Source of the DNA: Bacillus sp. P14.5
Lineage (GTDB): Bacteria; Bacillota; Bacilli; Bacillales; Bacillaceae_B
DNA: 64,000 nt
Assembly: GCF_003316765.1 (NCBI RefSeq)
Contig: NZ_NIJF01000095.1
Location: forward strand, 124,001-188,000
Direction of reading: 5' to 3'
In this document: piece by piece, positions 19,172 through 29,900 of the stretch
How positions within the stretch are numbered: position 1 is the stretch's first letter
Layout of the letters: each line of letters starts with the position of its first letter
Made by a program: the position numbers and the translations under genes
The notes under the pieces: generated by a model
Told to the model about the DNA's origin: nothing
The model's database searches: none
The model's input: only the letters and a program-made list of their open reading frames with translations

Positions 19172-19192
19172 TTCCATACAGAAAGTGCATCG

Positions 19193-19217
19193 AAACCCTC
19201 TGTTCAGGGGGTTTTTT
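19193..19217 (+). terminator. Intrinsic terminator after frr
   Basis: AAACCCTCTG (19193-19202) pairs with CAGGGGGTTT (19205-19214), with one wobble, and is followed by further T. It ends the pyrH-frr unit. Confidence 0.88.
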
Positions 19218-19968
19218 TCATCTCTACATTTTACATATACCTTAGTATTCATTATATTCAACGCTGTCTTTCAAAGGCTGTATCCGCATATATTGTTTCT
19301 TTAAGAAAAATCCTAATGGCCTGATTATCACTGTGGTACCAGGCTTTTCGCTCTAAGCAGGGGAGAGAAACTCTATTCTTTCTTGTCTGCCTGGAAATTT
19401 TCCTGTGAAGCATTGCGCTATCTTGCTAAATTGATAGTAAATTGCAGCGAAGTTTCTGAAAACGTCATTTCCTTTCAAATTAAAACTGCAGGGGACCTTT
19501 TTGGGACCGCCCCCGTTTATTCTAAGTTGACCTTAACCGTGAATCTTGTAAAAATATTGAAGCAGAATTCTATTACTCATTCATATAGCAGCACTGCTTA
19601 AAGCATGCGCCCAGTCTAAATACATAACATACATTAAGTAAAGGGATTTCTGTTTTTAAAGATAAATATACATATTTTTGATATGATAGTAGGGAAAAAG
19701 TTATCAAAGCCGATTTTAGTTTCTATTGAAAATCCTCTTGCTTATAAATTATGTTATTATTACTGAAGCATCGTCTATATTCTTTGTTGAGTTTGTTTTG
19801 GCAGATGCAACGGAAAAACGCTGTTGAATATGCATGTAAAGTTTAGAATAAGAGATTTTAATACAGTGATGATTATATATGAAAAATAAACGGATATTGT
19901 TGAATAAACAATGTACTAAGCTGGCGTTAAACTAAAATTGATACTATTGTTTTTGTGGAGGATCATTT
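19218..19968 (+). other. 750-base gene-free region upstream of uppS
   Basis: No convincing gene was found. The 72-codon frame at 19383-19601 has no ribosome site and an unusual composition. The second half is very A+T rich and has promoter-like pieces, the clearest being an extended -10 TGATATGAT near 19679-19687. A small inverted repeat TTGTT/AACAA lies near 19900. It may hold the uppS promoter and a long leader, but no known riboswitch was recognised. Confidence 0.5.
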
Positions 19969-20763
19969 ATGTTAAATAGAATGAAATTATGGAAAAGTCA
20001 AAAGGATAAGTCCAATGTTGACGAAAAATTTCATGAAGTCTTAAAGTATAAAATTCCAGGCCATATTGCTATTATTATGGATGGCAATGGAAGATGGGCC
20101 AAAAAGAGGGCTCTGCCAAGAATAGCCGGCCATCATGAGGGAATGAAAGTCGTTCGCAAAATTACAAGAATGGCTAATGAGCTTGGAGTCAAAACATTGA
20201 CACTGTATGCCTTTTCAACAGAGAACTGGAAAAGGCCGAAAATGGAAGTCGATTATTTGATGAAGCTCCCCGAGGAGTTCCTGGGGACTTTCCTGCCTGA
20301 ATTAATTGAAGAGAATGTCCGTGTGACGATGATGGGGTATGAGGATAAACTGCCGTCACATACAGCTAATGCCATCAAGAGGGCCATGAAAGAAACTGAA
20401 CAAAACGATGGGCTGATTTTAAACTTCGCCCTTAACTATGGCAGCCGTTTTGAAATCATAGAAGCTGTAAAGGATGTCTTAAATGATGTCAGCAATGGTA
20501 TAATAGATAAAAATGAAATAAACGAAGAAACCTTCTCTAATTACTTATTGACAAAAGATCTTCCCGACCCTGATCTTTTAATTCGAACCAGCGGGGAAAT
20601 CAGGCTCAGCAATTTTATGCTTTGGCAGCTGGCGTATACTGAATTTTGGTTTACACCTGTTCTGTGGCCGGATTTTCAGGAAGAACATTTGATAGAAGCG
20701 ATTGAAGCTTATCAAGGCAGGTCAAGAAGGTTCGGCGGTATACAAAGTGAGGAATTGGAATGA
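19969..20763 (+). CDS. uppS: Isoprenyl transferase / undecaprenyl diphosphate synthase
   Basis: UppS condenses farnesyl diphosphate with eight isopentenyl units in cis to make the C55 lipid carrier for peptidoglycan and teichoic acids. The cis-prenyltransferase motifs are clear: IIMDGNGRWAKKR with the catalytic Asp, LTLYAFSTENWKRP, and the C-terminal LIRTSGEIRLSNFMLWQLAY. The length is 264 residues with a ribosome site GGAGGATC. Its stop overlaps the start of cdsA, so the two lipid-carrier and phospholipid genes are coupled. Confidence 0.96.
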   Translation: MLNRMKLWKSQKDKSNVDEKFHEVLKYKIPGHIAIIMDGNGRWAKKRALPRIAGHHEGMKVVRKITRMANELGVKTLTLYAFSTENWKRPKMEVDYLMKLPEEFLGTFLPELIEENVRVTMMGYEDKLPSHTANAIKRAMKETEQNDGLILNFALNYGSRFEIIEAVKDVLNDVSNGIIDKNEINEETFSNYLLTKDLPDPDLLIRTSGEIRLSNFMLWQLAYTEFWFTPVLWPDFQEEHLIEAIEAYQGRSRRFGGIQSEELE

Positions 20764-21554
20764 AACAAAGAATACTGACTGGTGTCATAGCAGCGGCAGT
20801 TTTTCTGCCGATAGTACTGTTCGGCGGTACGCCATTTTTAATTTTAACTTATCTTATTGCGACTATCGGGCTTTATGAAGCCTTGAAGATGAGGAATTTG
20901 AACATACTTTCAATACCCGGCATAATTTCTATTGCACTTTTATGGATTTTTTTACTGCCTGATCAATATATTGGAGTAATAGAGGGGTTGGGATACAGCA
21001 AGATTGAGCTTGCTTTGCTTGCCGTATTGTTATTCCTGACGTACACGGTTGCTGCAAAAAACCGTTTTTCCTTTGATGATGCGGCATTTTCAATTTTGGC
21101 AACCCTGTATGTCGGGATCGGTTTTTACTACTTTATCGAAACCAGGAATGCGGATGCCGGAATAGAGTTTGTTTTTTACTCGCTGTTTTTGATATGGGCA
21201 ACTGATTCAGGAGCTTATTTCATTGGACGGGCTTTTGGTAAACGGAAGCTCTGGCCGGATATAAGTCCAAACAAGACAATCGAAGGATCGGTAGGCGGAG
21301 TTATTTGTGCCATGCTGGTGGCCATCATTTTCACATTATTTGCTGACTTGACAGTTTCACTTCCTAAGTTATTAATCGTTTCTGCAATCTTGTCTGTTTT
21401 TGGACAAATAGGCGATTTGGTGGAATCAGCTTTGAAACGCCATTATAATGTGAAAGATTCCGGCCATTTACTGCCTGGCCATGGCGGGATCTTGGACCGT
21501 TTTGACAGCTTGTTATTCGTACTGCCCTTGCTTCATTTTTTAAACGTATTATAA
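20760..21554 (+). CDS. cdsA: Phosphatidate cytidylyltransferase
   Basis: CdsA makes CDP-diacylglycerol from phosphatidate and CTP, the branch point of phospholipid synthesis. It is a 264-residue protein with about seven hydrophobic helices and the C-terminal family signature SALKRHYNVKDSGHLLPGHG, then ILDRFDS. The start overlaps the uppS stop (ATGA). There is no terminator before dxr, 71 bases downstream, so read-through into dxr is likely. Confidence 0.95.
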   Translation: MKQRILTGVIAAAVFLPIVLFGGTPFLILTYLIATIGLYEALKMRNLNILSIPGIISIALLWIFLLPDQYIGVIEGLGYSKIELALLAVLLFLTYTVAAKNRFSFDDAAFSILATLYVGIGFYYFIETRNADAGIEFVFYSLFLIWATDSGAYFIGRAFGKRKLWPDISPNKTIEGSVGGVICAMLVAIIFTLFADLTVSLPKLLIVSAILSVFGQIGDLVESALKRHYNVKDSGHLLPGHGGILDRFDSLLFVLPLLHFLNVL

Positions 21555-21625
21555 GATTTTTGGAATAACCAATCCAGCAGACAAAATAGGCTTATTGAAT
21601 GGTCTTATTGTAGGAGTGAATGCTT

Positions 21626-22777
21626 TTGAAGAAGATTAGTCTAATGGGGGCAACCGGTTCTATCGGAATGCAAACCCTTGATGTTATTCGAGAAAACAAG
21701 GAACAATTCGAACTAACAGCTATCTCAACGGGAAGAAATATTGCTGAGACCCGCAAAATTATTAATGAATTCAAACCCAAGTTTGTTTCAGTCCAAATGG
21801 AAGAAGATGCACTTGTGCTGAAGAATGAGGTGCCGGCGGGTACAAAAGTTCTTTGGGGAGAGGAAGGGCTTCTTGAAGCAGCCTGTCACCAGGATACGGA
21901 AATTCTGGTGAATGCCGTCTTGGGAAGTGTCGGTCTTTACCCCACACTGAAAGCCATAGAGGCGGGGAAAACAATTGCGATCGCCAATAAGGAAACCCTT
22001 GTGACTGCCGGCCATATTGTGATGGAAGCTGCCCGGAAGAACGGAGTCACGCTCTTGCCGGTTGACAGTGAGCATTCAGCTATCTTTCAATGCCTGCAAG
22101 GTGAAAATCCAAAGAATATTGAATCCTTGGTTATTACAGCTTCCGGCGGCAGCTTCCGTGATCGCACCAGGGAGGAGCTTGAAGGAGTAACGGTAGATGA
22201 AGCGCTCAACCATCCTAATTGGTCAATGGGTGCAAAAATAACAATAGACTCGGCAACAATGATGAATAAAGGTTTGGAAGTTATAGAAGCCCATTGGCTG
22301 TTCGGAATTCCTTATGAGAATATAAAGGTTTTATTACATAGAGAAAGCATTATCCATTCTATGGTGGAATTCCATGATAGTTCAGTCATGGGTCAGCTTG
22401 GTACCCCTGACATGAGGGTTCCGATCCAATATGCCCTGACTTACCCTGATCGATTTGAAAGACCGGGAGGCAGCAGGCTGAACCTGGCGGAGATAGGGAA
22501 GCTGCATTTTGAGGAAATGGATTTTAAACGGTTCCGCTGCCTTGATTATTGTTTTGAGGCAGGAAAGGCAGGCGGTTCCATGCCTGCTGTCCTGAATGCT
22601 GCCAATGAAGCAGCGGTAGCGAGATTCCTCAATGGGGAAATATCCTTCCTGGATATAGAGACACTCATTGAAAAATCCCTGTCAAAACACGAGTTGATCA
22701 AACAGCCTGACTTAGAGACCATCAAGGTCATCGATTCTGATACACGTCGATTTGTCAATGAATTGAAACTAGGTTAA
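21626..22777 (+). CDS. dxr: 1-deoxy-D-xylulose 5-phosphate reductoisomerase
   Basis: Dxr converts DOXP to 2-C-methyl-D-erythritol 4-phosphate with NADPH, the first committed step of the MEP isoprenoid pathway that supplies UppS. The NADPH site [23 protein letters not shown], the metal/substrate motif [14 protein letters not shown] and [19 protein letters not shown] are present. An ATG at 21620 is too near the GGAG site; the TTG at 21626 gives 383 residues and the conserved start [10 protein letters not shown]. No terminator follows. Confidence 0.94.
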   Translation: MKKISLMGATGSIGMQTLDVIRENKEQFELTAISTGRNIAETRKIINEFKPKFVSVQMEEDALVLKNEVPAGTKVLWGEEGLLEAACHQDTEILVNAVLGSVGLYPTLKAIEAGKTIAIANKETLVTAGHIVMEAARKNGVTLLPVDSEHSAIFQCLQGENPKNIESLVITASGGSFRDRTREELEGVTVDEALNHPNWSMGAKITIDSATMMNKGLEVIEAHWLFGIPYENIKVLLHRESIIHSMVEFHDSSVMGQLGTPDMRVPIQYALTYPDRFERPGGSRLNLAEIGKLHFEEMDFKRFRCLDYCFEAGKAGGSMPAVLNAANEAAVARFLNGEISFLDIETLIEKSLSKHELIKQPDLETIKVIDSDTRRFVNELKLG

Positions 22778-23148
22778 AGGAAGTGCTACACACTGCAGCT
22801 CTAATGTATAGTTATGTGGTATGTTTACCACTAGAGCGCGATGAATTTGATGCGCCATTACCCCTGCAGAAACAAAAGTGGACCTATAAATCATTTGTTT
22901 CTATTCGTTTTTTCAAGACTTTCTAATGAATGCTGTTAGTGACAGGTGAATTACCGCTGCTTTCCTTACCAGAAGAGGATTGGATTGTGAACCTAAAACG
23001 GAAATTCAGTGCTTTCAGCCAGAATCTCTACGATGTTGGTACTTAGAAAGTCCTCTTGCATCGTTAAAGGGTATTACTGCAGAATGCAGATTTTTTAACA
23101 GTACAAATGAATTTCATCGACACATACTTTACAAAGGTGGTTTTCTAT
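22778..23148 (+). other. Gene-free spacer between dxr and rseP
   Basis: About 370 bases without a credible gene. The 74-codon frame starting at 22980 lacks a ribosome site and overlaps the start of rseP. No terminator, promoter of good quality or repeat was recognised. In B. subtilis the corresponding spacer is short, so the length here is mildly unusual. Confidence 0.4.
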
Positions 23149-24405
23149 TTGCAGACAGTGATAGCCTTTATTATCATATTTGGCGCACTTGTTTTCTTCC
23201 ATGAATTGGGACACTTGATTTTTGCCAAAAGAGCTGGAATCATGTGCCGGGAGTTTGCTATTGGTTTTGGGCCAAAAGTATTTTCATATAAAAAATCAGA
23301 AACAACTTATACGATCAGGCTGCTGCCGCTTGGAGGCTTTGTCCGCATGGCGGGAGAAGATCCGGAAATGGTCGATTTGAAACCTGGATACAGAATTGGT
23401 TTGGTTCTTGATAATGAAGAAACAATCCAAAAAATCATAATTAACAATAAGGATAGATACCCTGATATCCGTGTGGTTGAAGTAGAAGAAAGTGATTTGG
23501 AACACAAGTTGTTCATCCGGGGGTATGAAGATGGAGAAGAAGAGCTGAAGACTTTCTCTATTGGAAGAGATGCGGTCATTATTGAAGATGGAGTTGAAAC
23601 TCAAGTGGCTCCATGGGACCGTCAGTTTGCTTCCAAAACTTTAGGCCAGAGAGCGATGGCCATTTTTGCAGGTCCGTTATTCAACTTTATCCTGGCGTTC
23701 TTTATCTTTTTAATAGTGGGCTTGATGCAAGGTGTTCCCGTGGATGAACCTGTACTTGGAAAGCTTACGGAAGATGGGGCTGCAAAAGAAGCCGGGCTTC
23801 AGCAGGGTGACGAAGTATTAAGTGTCGACGGCAACGAAATTTCCACATGGGAAGATATCGTTGCAATCATTCAGAAGCATCCTGGCGACGAACTGGTATT
23901 CACCATTGATCGTGATGGAGCTACTGAGGAAATTGCAGTGACTCCAAAGCCGCAAGTGATTGAAGACCAGGAAATAGGTATTATAGGAGCTTATAATCCT
24001 GTTGAAAAATCTCCCTTGAAAGTTGTCAGTAACGGTTTTACTCAAACCTATGAATGGACCAAGCTGATTTTTGTCATGCTGGGCAAGCTTATAACTGGGC
24101 AATTTTCAATTGATGCACTATCAGGTCCTGTCGGTATCTATCAATCGACTGATATCGTCGCCAAATCTGGAATATATAATTTAATGAATTGGGGAGCGAT
24201 CCTCAGCATCAATTTGGGAATCATGAACCTTCTTCCTATCCCTGCACTTGATGGCGGAAGATTGATGTTCTTCCTTGTGGAAGCGGTAAGAGGCAAACCT
24301 GTAGACCGGCATAAAGAAGGCATGGTCCACTTCATTGGTTTTGCTCTGCTGATGGTTCTGATGCTGGTTGTAACCTGGAATGATATCCAGCGTTTCTTCC
24401 TTTAG
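23149..24405 (+). CDS. rseP: RseP/RasP site-2 intramembrane metalloprotease
   Basis: This zinc protease cleaves membrane-embedded anti-sigma factors and signal peptide remnants (RasP in B. subtilis). The catalytic HELGH is in the first transmembrane helix, near residue 20. A PDZ domain occupies about 180-260 (GAAKEAGLQQGDEVLSVDG), and the third metal ligand is in NLLPIPALDGGRLMF. The frame is open to an ATG at 23107, but the AAAGGTGG ribosome site is placed for the TTG at 23149, which starts at the first helix and gives 418 residues, as in relatives. Confidence 0.93.
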   Translation: MQTVIAFIIIFGALVFFHELGHLIFAKRAGIMCREFAIGFGPKVFSYKKSETTYTIRLLPLGGFVRMAGEDPEMVDLKPGYRIGLVLDNEETIQKIIINNKDRYPDIRVVEVEESDLEHKLFIRGYEDGEEELKTFSIGRDAVIIEDGVETQVAPWDRQFASKTLGQRAMAIFAGPLFNFILAFFIFLIVGLMQGVPVDEPVLGKLTEDGAAKEAGLQQGDEVLSVDGNEISTWEDIVAIIQKHPGDELVFTIDRDGATEEIAVTPKPQVIEDQEIGIIGAYNPVEKSPLKVVSNGFTQTYEWTKLIFVMLGKLITGQFSIDALSGPVGIYQSTDIVAKSGIYNLMNWGAILSINLGIMNLLPIPALDGGRLMFFLVEAVRGKPVDRHKEGMVHFIGFALLMVLMLVVTWNDIQRFFL

Positions 24406-24419
24406 ATCGTAAAGCAAGG

Positions 24420-24452
24420 AAAGAGAATGAACCTGTTCGTTCTCTTTTCTTT
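24420..24452 (+). terminator. Intrinsic terminator after rseP
   Basis: AAAGAGAATGAAC (24420-24432) pairs with GTTCGTTCTCTTT (24435-24447) with one wobble; the loop is minimal and TCTTTT follows. It separates rseP from proS. Confidence 0.8.
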
Positions 24453-24613
24453 TGGGAAATGTGATAAATCCTTATCTTACTGAAAGTCTGATTCTTATTC
24501 TTTATTTAATCAGTTGTACATTTTCAAGGGTATTGTAAGCCTTTTTCCTTATAGGGGAGCATATTTTACAAGACATCACTTTTTAAATCTAATATTGGCA
24601 GAGGTGGAAGAAT

Positions 24614-26320
24614 ATGAAACAAAGTAAGACGTTAATTCCAACATTGAGAGAAACACCAGCAGATGCTGAAGTGAAAAGCCATCAGCAATTACTGCGGGCA
24701 GGTTTTATCAGGCAGAACGCAAGCGGTATTTACAGCTTTCTGCCTCTTGGACGTAAAGTTCTTCAAAAAGTGGAAGAAATCATCCGAGAAGAAATGATCA
24801 ATGCCGGCGGGTCAGAACTTTTAATGCCTGCGCTCCAACAAGCTGAATTATGGCAGGAATCAGGGCGCTGGAATACATATGGTCCAGAATTAATGCGTAT
24901 GGAAGACAGACATAAGCGCAGTTTTGCTTTAGGTGCCACCCATGAAGAGGTCATTACCTCTCTTGTCAGAGACGAAATTAAATCATATAAAAAACTTCCT
25001 CTTACTTTATTCCAGATCCAGACAAAGTTTCGAGATGAAAAGAGGCCGCGGTTTGGTTTGCTGAGAGGAAGAGAATTCATCATGAAGGATGCATACTCTT
25101 TCCATTCCTCATATGAAAGTCTTGATGATACGTATGAAAAAATGTTTCAGGCTTACTCCAATGTTTTTAAGCGCTGCGGCTTGAATTTTAGGGCAGTTAT
25201 CGCTGATTCTGGGGCAATGGGCGGAAAAGATACCCATGAATTCATGGTTCTCTCTGAAATAGGAGAAGATACAATCGCTTACTCTGACACGTCCCGTTAT
25301 GCGGCAAACATTGAAATGGCTCCTGTCACGACGAAGTACGAAGAATCAGCGGAAGAAGCAAGGGAACTTGACAAAGTCGAAACTCCAGGTGTTAAAACCA
25401 TTGATGAAATCAGCACCCAGTTGGAAGCGGGGAAAGACAAGTGCTTAAAGTCACTTCTTTTTAAAGTGGACGAAGACTTTGTGCTTGTAATCGTGCGTGG
25501 TGATCACGAAGTGAATGATATCAAAGTGAAAAATCAACTGAACGCTTCTGTTGTGGAATTGGCTTCTGCAGAAGAAACAAAAGAGCTGCTGAATGCCCCA
25601 GTTGGTTCAATCGGCCCTGTGAAACTTAAGGGTGAAATGAAAATCATTGCTGATGAGTCAGTGCAATATATTAAAAATGCTGTTTGCGGTGCAAATGAAG
25701 AAGGGTTCCATTTCGTGAATGTTAATTATGGAAGAGATTTTGAGGTTGATCAATTTGCTGACCTCCGCTTCATTCAAGAAGGAGACCCATCTCCTGACGG
25801 TGAAGGAACCATCCAATTTGCAAAAGGAATTGAAGTAGGTCATGTCTTCAAACTTGGTACACGCTACAGTGACGCCATGGGTGCTGAGTATCTTGATGAA
25901 AATGGCAGGGCGCAGTCTATGATTATGGGTTGTTACGGTATAGGTGTATCACGTACACTTGCTGCTGCAGCGGAGCAGTACAGTGATGAAAATGGCTTGC
26001 AATGGCCATCCAGCTTGACGCCATTCCATGCCCACATCATTCCGGTCAATATTAAAAATGATGATCAAAGAGAGCTCGCCGAACAACTGTATGCGAAATT
26101 GAAAGAAGATAGATTTGATGTGCTGCTCGACGACCGTCAGGAGCGCCCGGGAGTGAAATTTACTGATTCAGATCTAATTGGAATTCCTTTCCGTATCACT
26201 GTAGGCAAGAAAGCAGCTGATGGAGTGGTGGAAGTGAAAATCAGAAAAAGCGGTGAAGTCATAGAGGTTCATAAAGATGAACTATCCGCTAAACTGCAGG
26301 AATTATTTCGCAGTCAATGA
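24614..26320 (+). CDS. proS: Prolyl-tRNA synthetase (bacterial type)
   Basis: ProS charges tRNA-Pro. It is a class II synthetase of 568 residues. Motif 1 lies near residue 60, motif 2 ([20 protein letters not shown]) near 136, motif 3 ([11 protein letters not shown]) near 445. The editing insertion domain (about 220-390) that hydrolyses alanyl-tRNA-Pro is present, with KCLKSLLF and the conserved Lys. The anticodon-binding domain is at the C-terminus. The ATG is preceded by AGAGGTGG. No T-box leader sequence was found upstream. Confidence 0.97.
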   Translation: MKQSKTLIPTLRETPADAEVKSHQQLLRAGFIRQNASGIYSFLPLGRKVLQKVEEIIREEMINAGGSELLMPALQQAELWQESGRWNTYGPELMRMEDRHKRSFALGATHEEVITSLVRDEIKSYKKLPLTLFQIQTKFRDEKRPRFGLLRGREFIMKDAYSFHSSYESLDDTYEKMFQAYSNVFKRCGLNFRAVIADSGAMGGKDTHEFMVLSEIGEDTIAYSDTSRYAANIEMAPVTTKYEESAEEARELDKVETPGVKTIDEISTQLEAGKDKCLKSLLFKVDEDFVLVIVRGDHEVNDIKVKNQLNASVVELASAEETKELLNAPVGSIGPVKLKGEMKIIADESVQYIKNAVCGANEEGFHFVNVNYGRDFEVDQFADLRFIQEGDPSPDGEGTIQFAKGIEVGHVFKLGTRYSDAMGAEYLDENGRAQSMIMGCYGIGVSRTLAAAAEQYSDENGLQWPSSLTPFHAHIIPVNIKNDDQRELAEQLYAKLKEDRFDVLLDDRQERPGVKFTDSDLIGIPFRITVGKKAADGVVEVKIRKSGEVIEVHKDELSAKLQELFRSQ

Positions 26321-26358
26321 ACGCTGAATTTATGGTAAGATAAATTTAAGAAGACTAA

Positions 26359-26392
26359 AAAGGGTCTGATCAATAGGTCAGTCCCTTTCTTA
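26359..26392 (+). terminator. Intrinsic terminator after proS
   Basis: AAAGGG-T-CTGA (26359-26369) pairs with TCAG-T-CCCTTT (26378-26388) around an eight-base loop, with CTTAT following. It ends proS transcription just before a repeat cluster. Confidence 0.75.
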
Positions 26393-26394
26393 TG

Positions 26395-26514
26395 TATAAA
26401 GCGGAAGCGCCTTGTTCAGCCCCGACAGGCAAATTTTTTCAGAGAAAAAAGGCGGTCTTTCCTTTTATTCTCTGAGGGTTATTTGACCCCGAGGGGCTAG
26501 GCGCTGCAGCTGGA
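26395..26514. repeat. AGCGGAAGCG-type palindromic repeat, copy A
   Basis: The unit starts TATAAAGCGGAAGCGCC and ends GGCGCTGCAGCTGGA. Its ends pair (GCGCC and AGCCCC on the left with GGGGCT and GGCGC on the right), and an inner stem CAGAGAA/TTCTCTG adds to it. The whole folds into one long imperfect hairpin. It lies in the spacer after the proS terminator. Similar AGCGGAAGCG units are, from memory, common between genes in several Bacillus lineages. Confidence 0.7.
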
Positions 26515-26519
26515 TTGAT

Positions 26520-26781
26520 TATAAAGCGGAAGCGGCCGTTCAGCGACGTACAGATTTCAGGGCTCTCGCATGAGATAAAGGAAACACAGCGAACGCAGTG
26601 AGCTGATGTTCATTTCCATTGCCTTTACTTCTGTTTTTTACGAGGAGTTGCTTAATCAAAGAAAAAGCCCTAATACCTGCTTTTTCTAAGAACAACATTG
26701 AATGAGAAAAGGAAATGAACTTGTTGACTTATCGCAAGGAGAGAGACCGAAATCTGCTAGGCGGTGGCCGCTGCAGCTGGA
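26520..26781. repeat. AGCGGAAGCG-type palindromic repeat, copy B (long form)
   Basis: This copy begins with the same TATAAAGCGGAAGCG but has GGCC instead of CGCC, and ends with matching GGCCGCTGCAGCTGGA, so both ends changed together. The inner part pairs through GTTCATTTCC (about 26608) and GGAAATGAAC (about 26710). At about 262 bases it is twice as long as copy A. It holds no credible gene. Confidence 0.68.
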
Positions 26782-26785
26782 ATGG

Positions 26786-26840
26786 TATAAAGCGGAAGCG
26801 GCCGTTCAGCGACGTACAGATTTCAGGGCTCTCGCATGAG
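26786..26840. repeat. AGCGGAAGCG-type repeat, copy C (left half only)
   Basis: Fifty-five bases identical to the first 55 bases of copy B (26520-26574), then unrelated sequence. The right half is missing, so this is a truncated copy, probably from a local duplication or deletion. It lies 160 bases upstream of polC. Confidence 0.75.
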
Positions 26841-26998
26841 GTTAGGGAATCACTAAGCTTTACAAGATAACTCAAATTAAAAGGGCGATTCTCTAACCAA
26901 GCCCGGACAAATTTGATAAACTGAAAGCATGTAGTTTTAACATATGGAAGTTCACGAATTTATAATAGACATAGATAAAAGAATGGGGGAGAAATGAT

Positions 26999-29900
26999 TT
27001 GCAGGAGAATCCCGCCGGTAAAAAAGAAAGATTTCAAGTTCTTCTCATGCAGCTTGGGATGACAGAAGATGCTGTTGTAAAGCATTTTCAATCTGCCCAG
27101 ATTGAAAAGCTGCTGGTTGACCGCCAGGAAAAGAGATGGCATTTTCACTTTACATTAGAGAAGCTTGTTCCTTGTTCAGTATGGAGTACCTTCTCCATAA
27201 GATTGCAGCAAGCCTTTCAACATATAGCAAAAGTCCAATACTCCATCAAGCTGGTCGATGACTCGCACACCGAAGAGCAGCTTCTCGAATATTGGGGCGA
27301 ATGCATCAAAGAAATTGACGGAATTTCGCCGCCGCTTCTGGCTCTTTTAAATAAACAGGTTCCAAGGATAAAAGGCAGCAAGATCATTGTGGAAACATCA
27401 AATGAAACAGAGGCCACTGCCTTAAAAAGAAAGTATGCAGGCTTTATTGCTTCTGTATTTCAAAATTTCGGTTTTCCTGCTTACACGATCGATGCGGAAG
27501 TCAAGCAGTCAGACAGCGGTAACGATGACTATAAGCAATTCCTCGAAGCTAAAAGAAAAGAAGACGAAGAAAGAGCAAAGCAAGCAGTAATCGAGATGCA
27601 GAAGCAGGCTAATGAGAAAGAACAGGACGGTGCACCATCCGGACCAGTCAATATCGGCCTGACCATCAAAGATGATGCTGACTTCCGAAAGATCGAGCAA
27701 ATCTATGATGAGGAAAGAAGAATTGCTCTTGAAGGATATATTTTCGATGCTGAAACAAAAGAACTTCGAAGCGGCAGGACCTTATTAACATTCAAAATCA
27801 CTGATTATTCAAGTTCAATCCTTGTTAAAATGTTCTCCCGTGATAAAGAAGATGCAGCTATCATGGGCAATGTGAAAAAAGGAATGTGGGTCCGCTGCAG
27901 AGGAAGCATTCAGAATGATACATTTGTAAGGGACTTAGTCATGATTGCCAATGATGTCAATGAAATCACTCCTGTCCTGAGGAAAGATACAGCACCTGAA
28001 GATGAGAAAAGGGTTGAACTTCACCTGCATACACCTATGAGTCAAATGGATGGTATTTCTTCAGTGGCTGATCTTGTAGGACAAGCAAAAAAATGGGGCC
28101 ATAAAGCTGTAGCGATCACAGATCACGCTGTCGTTCAATCGTTCCCTGAAGCGTATAATGCCAGCAAGAAAAACGGAGTCAAAATTCTATACGGGCTTGA
28201 GGCAAATCTGGTGGATGATGGCGTGCCAATCGCCTATAATGATGCGCATCGTAACCTGGAAGAAGATAGTTATGTGGTATTTGATGTGGAAACGACCGGT
28301 CTTTCTGCGATGTACAACACGATTATTGAACTGGCAGCGGTCAAGATCCGCGATGGTGAGATCATAGACCGATTTGAATCATTTGCTAATCCTCATCATC
28401 CATTATCTGCAACAACCATTAATTTGACAGGCATCACAGATGAAATGGTAAAAGATGCCCCGGAAATTGAGGAGGCACTTAAATCATTTAAAAAATGGGC
28501 AGGGGATGCTGTCCTGGTCGCCCATAATGCTTCCTTCGATATGGGCTTCCTGAATGTAGGATATGGAAAGGCAGGACTTGATAAAGCTGAAAATCCAGTC
28601 ATAGATACTCTCGAATTGGGAAGGCTTCTGTATCCGGAGATGAAAAACCACCGTCTGAATACACTGGCCAAGAAGTTTGATATAGAACTGACTCAGCATC
28701 ACCGGGCAATATATGATGCAGAGGCAACAGGCTATCTCCTGCTCAAGATGCTGAAAGATGCTCATGAAAAAGGAATTGTCTATCATGATCAGTTCAATGA
28801 TTATATGGGGAAAGGCGACTCTTACAAACGCTCACGTCCATCCCATGTGACTCTGCTTGCACAGAACGAAGAAGGGTTAAAGAATTTGTTTCAGCTTGTG
28901 ACAAGGTCTCATTTGGAATACTTCTTCCGTGTACCGAGGATTCCCCGTTCACTGCTCCGCAAATACAGGAGCGGCATTCTCATAGGATCAGGGTGCGACA
29001 AAGGTGAAGTCTTTGAAGGGATGATGCAGAAGGCTCCGGAAGAAGTGGAAGAAGTTGCCAGGTTTTATGATTATCTCGAGGTCCATCCGAAAGAAGTCTA
29101 TCAGCATTTGATAGAACTGGAACTTATTCAATCCAATCAGAACCTTGAAGAAATCATCGGAAACATAGTTAAGCTTGGGGAAAAGCTGGACCTTCCAGTA
29201 GTGGCGACAGGAAATGTCCATTATCTCAATCCGACTGATAAAGTCCACCGGGAAATCCTTGTCGGTTCACAGGGGGGAGCCAATCCGCTTAACCGTCACA
29301 AACTTCCTGATGTTCATTTCAGGACAACAAATGAAATGCTTGATTGTTTTTCATTCCTTGGGAAAGACAAAGCGAAAGAAATCGTGGTGACGAACACGAA
29401 TAAGATCGCAGACTTAATCGAGGATATCAAACCGATTAAAGATGATTTATATACTCCTAAAATCGAAGGTGCAGACGAAGAAATGCGCCGGATGAGTTAT
29501 GCGATGGCAAAGAGTATCTACGGGGAGGAACTTCCTGAAATCGTCGAAGCAAGACTTGAAAAAGAATTGAAGAGCATTATTGGCCATGGGTTTGCTGTTA
29601 TCTATTTAATATCAGCAAAACTTGTTAAAAAATCTCTGAGTGATGGATATCTGGTAGGGTCGCGTGGATCAGTCGGCTCGTCCCTGGTTGCCACAATGAC
29701 GGAAATCACGGAAGTTAACCCGCTGCCGCCTCATTATGTATGCCCATCATGCAAGCATTCAGAGTTCTTTGATGATGGATCAGTAGGATCTGGGTTTGAC
29801 CTTCCGAATAAAAAATGTCCTGAATGCGGAACTCAATTTAAAAAAGATGGACATGATATTCCTTTTGAAACTTTCCTAGGTTTTAAAGGAGATAAAGTTC

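Noticed and set aside
19383..19601. A 72-codon frame between frr and uppS
   Set aside because: No ribosome site, no recognised motif, and a composition unlike the neighbours.
22980..23204. A 74-codon frame between dxr and rseP
   Set aside because: It overlaps the rseP start in another frame and lacks a ribosome site.
24453..24613. T-box riboswitch before proS
   Set aside because: The conserved T-box sequence and a terminator-antiterminator pair were looked for and not found.
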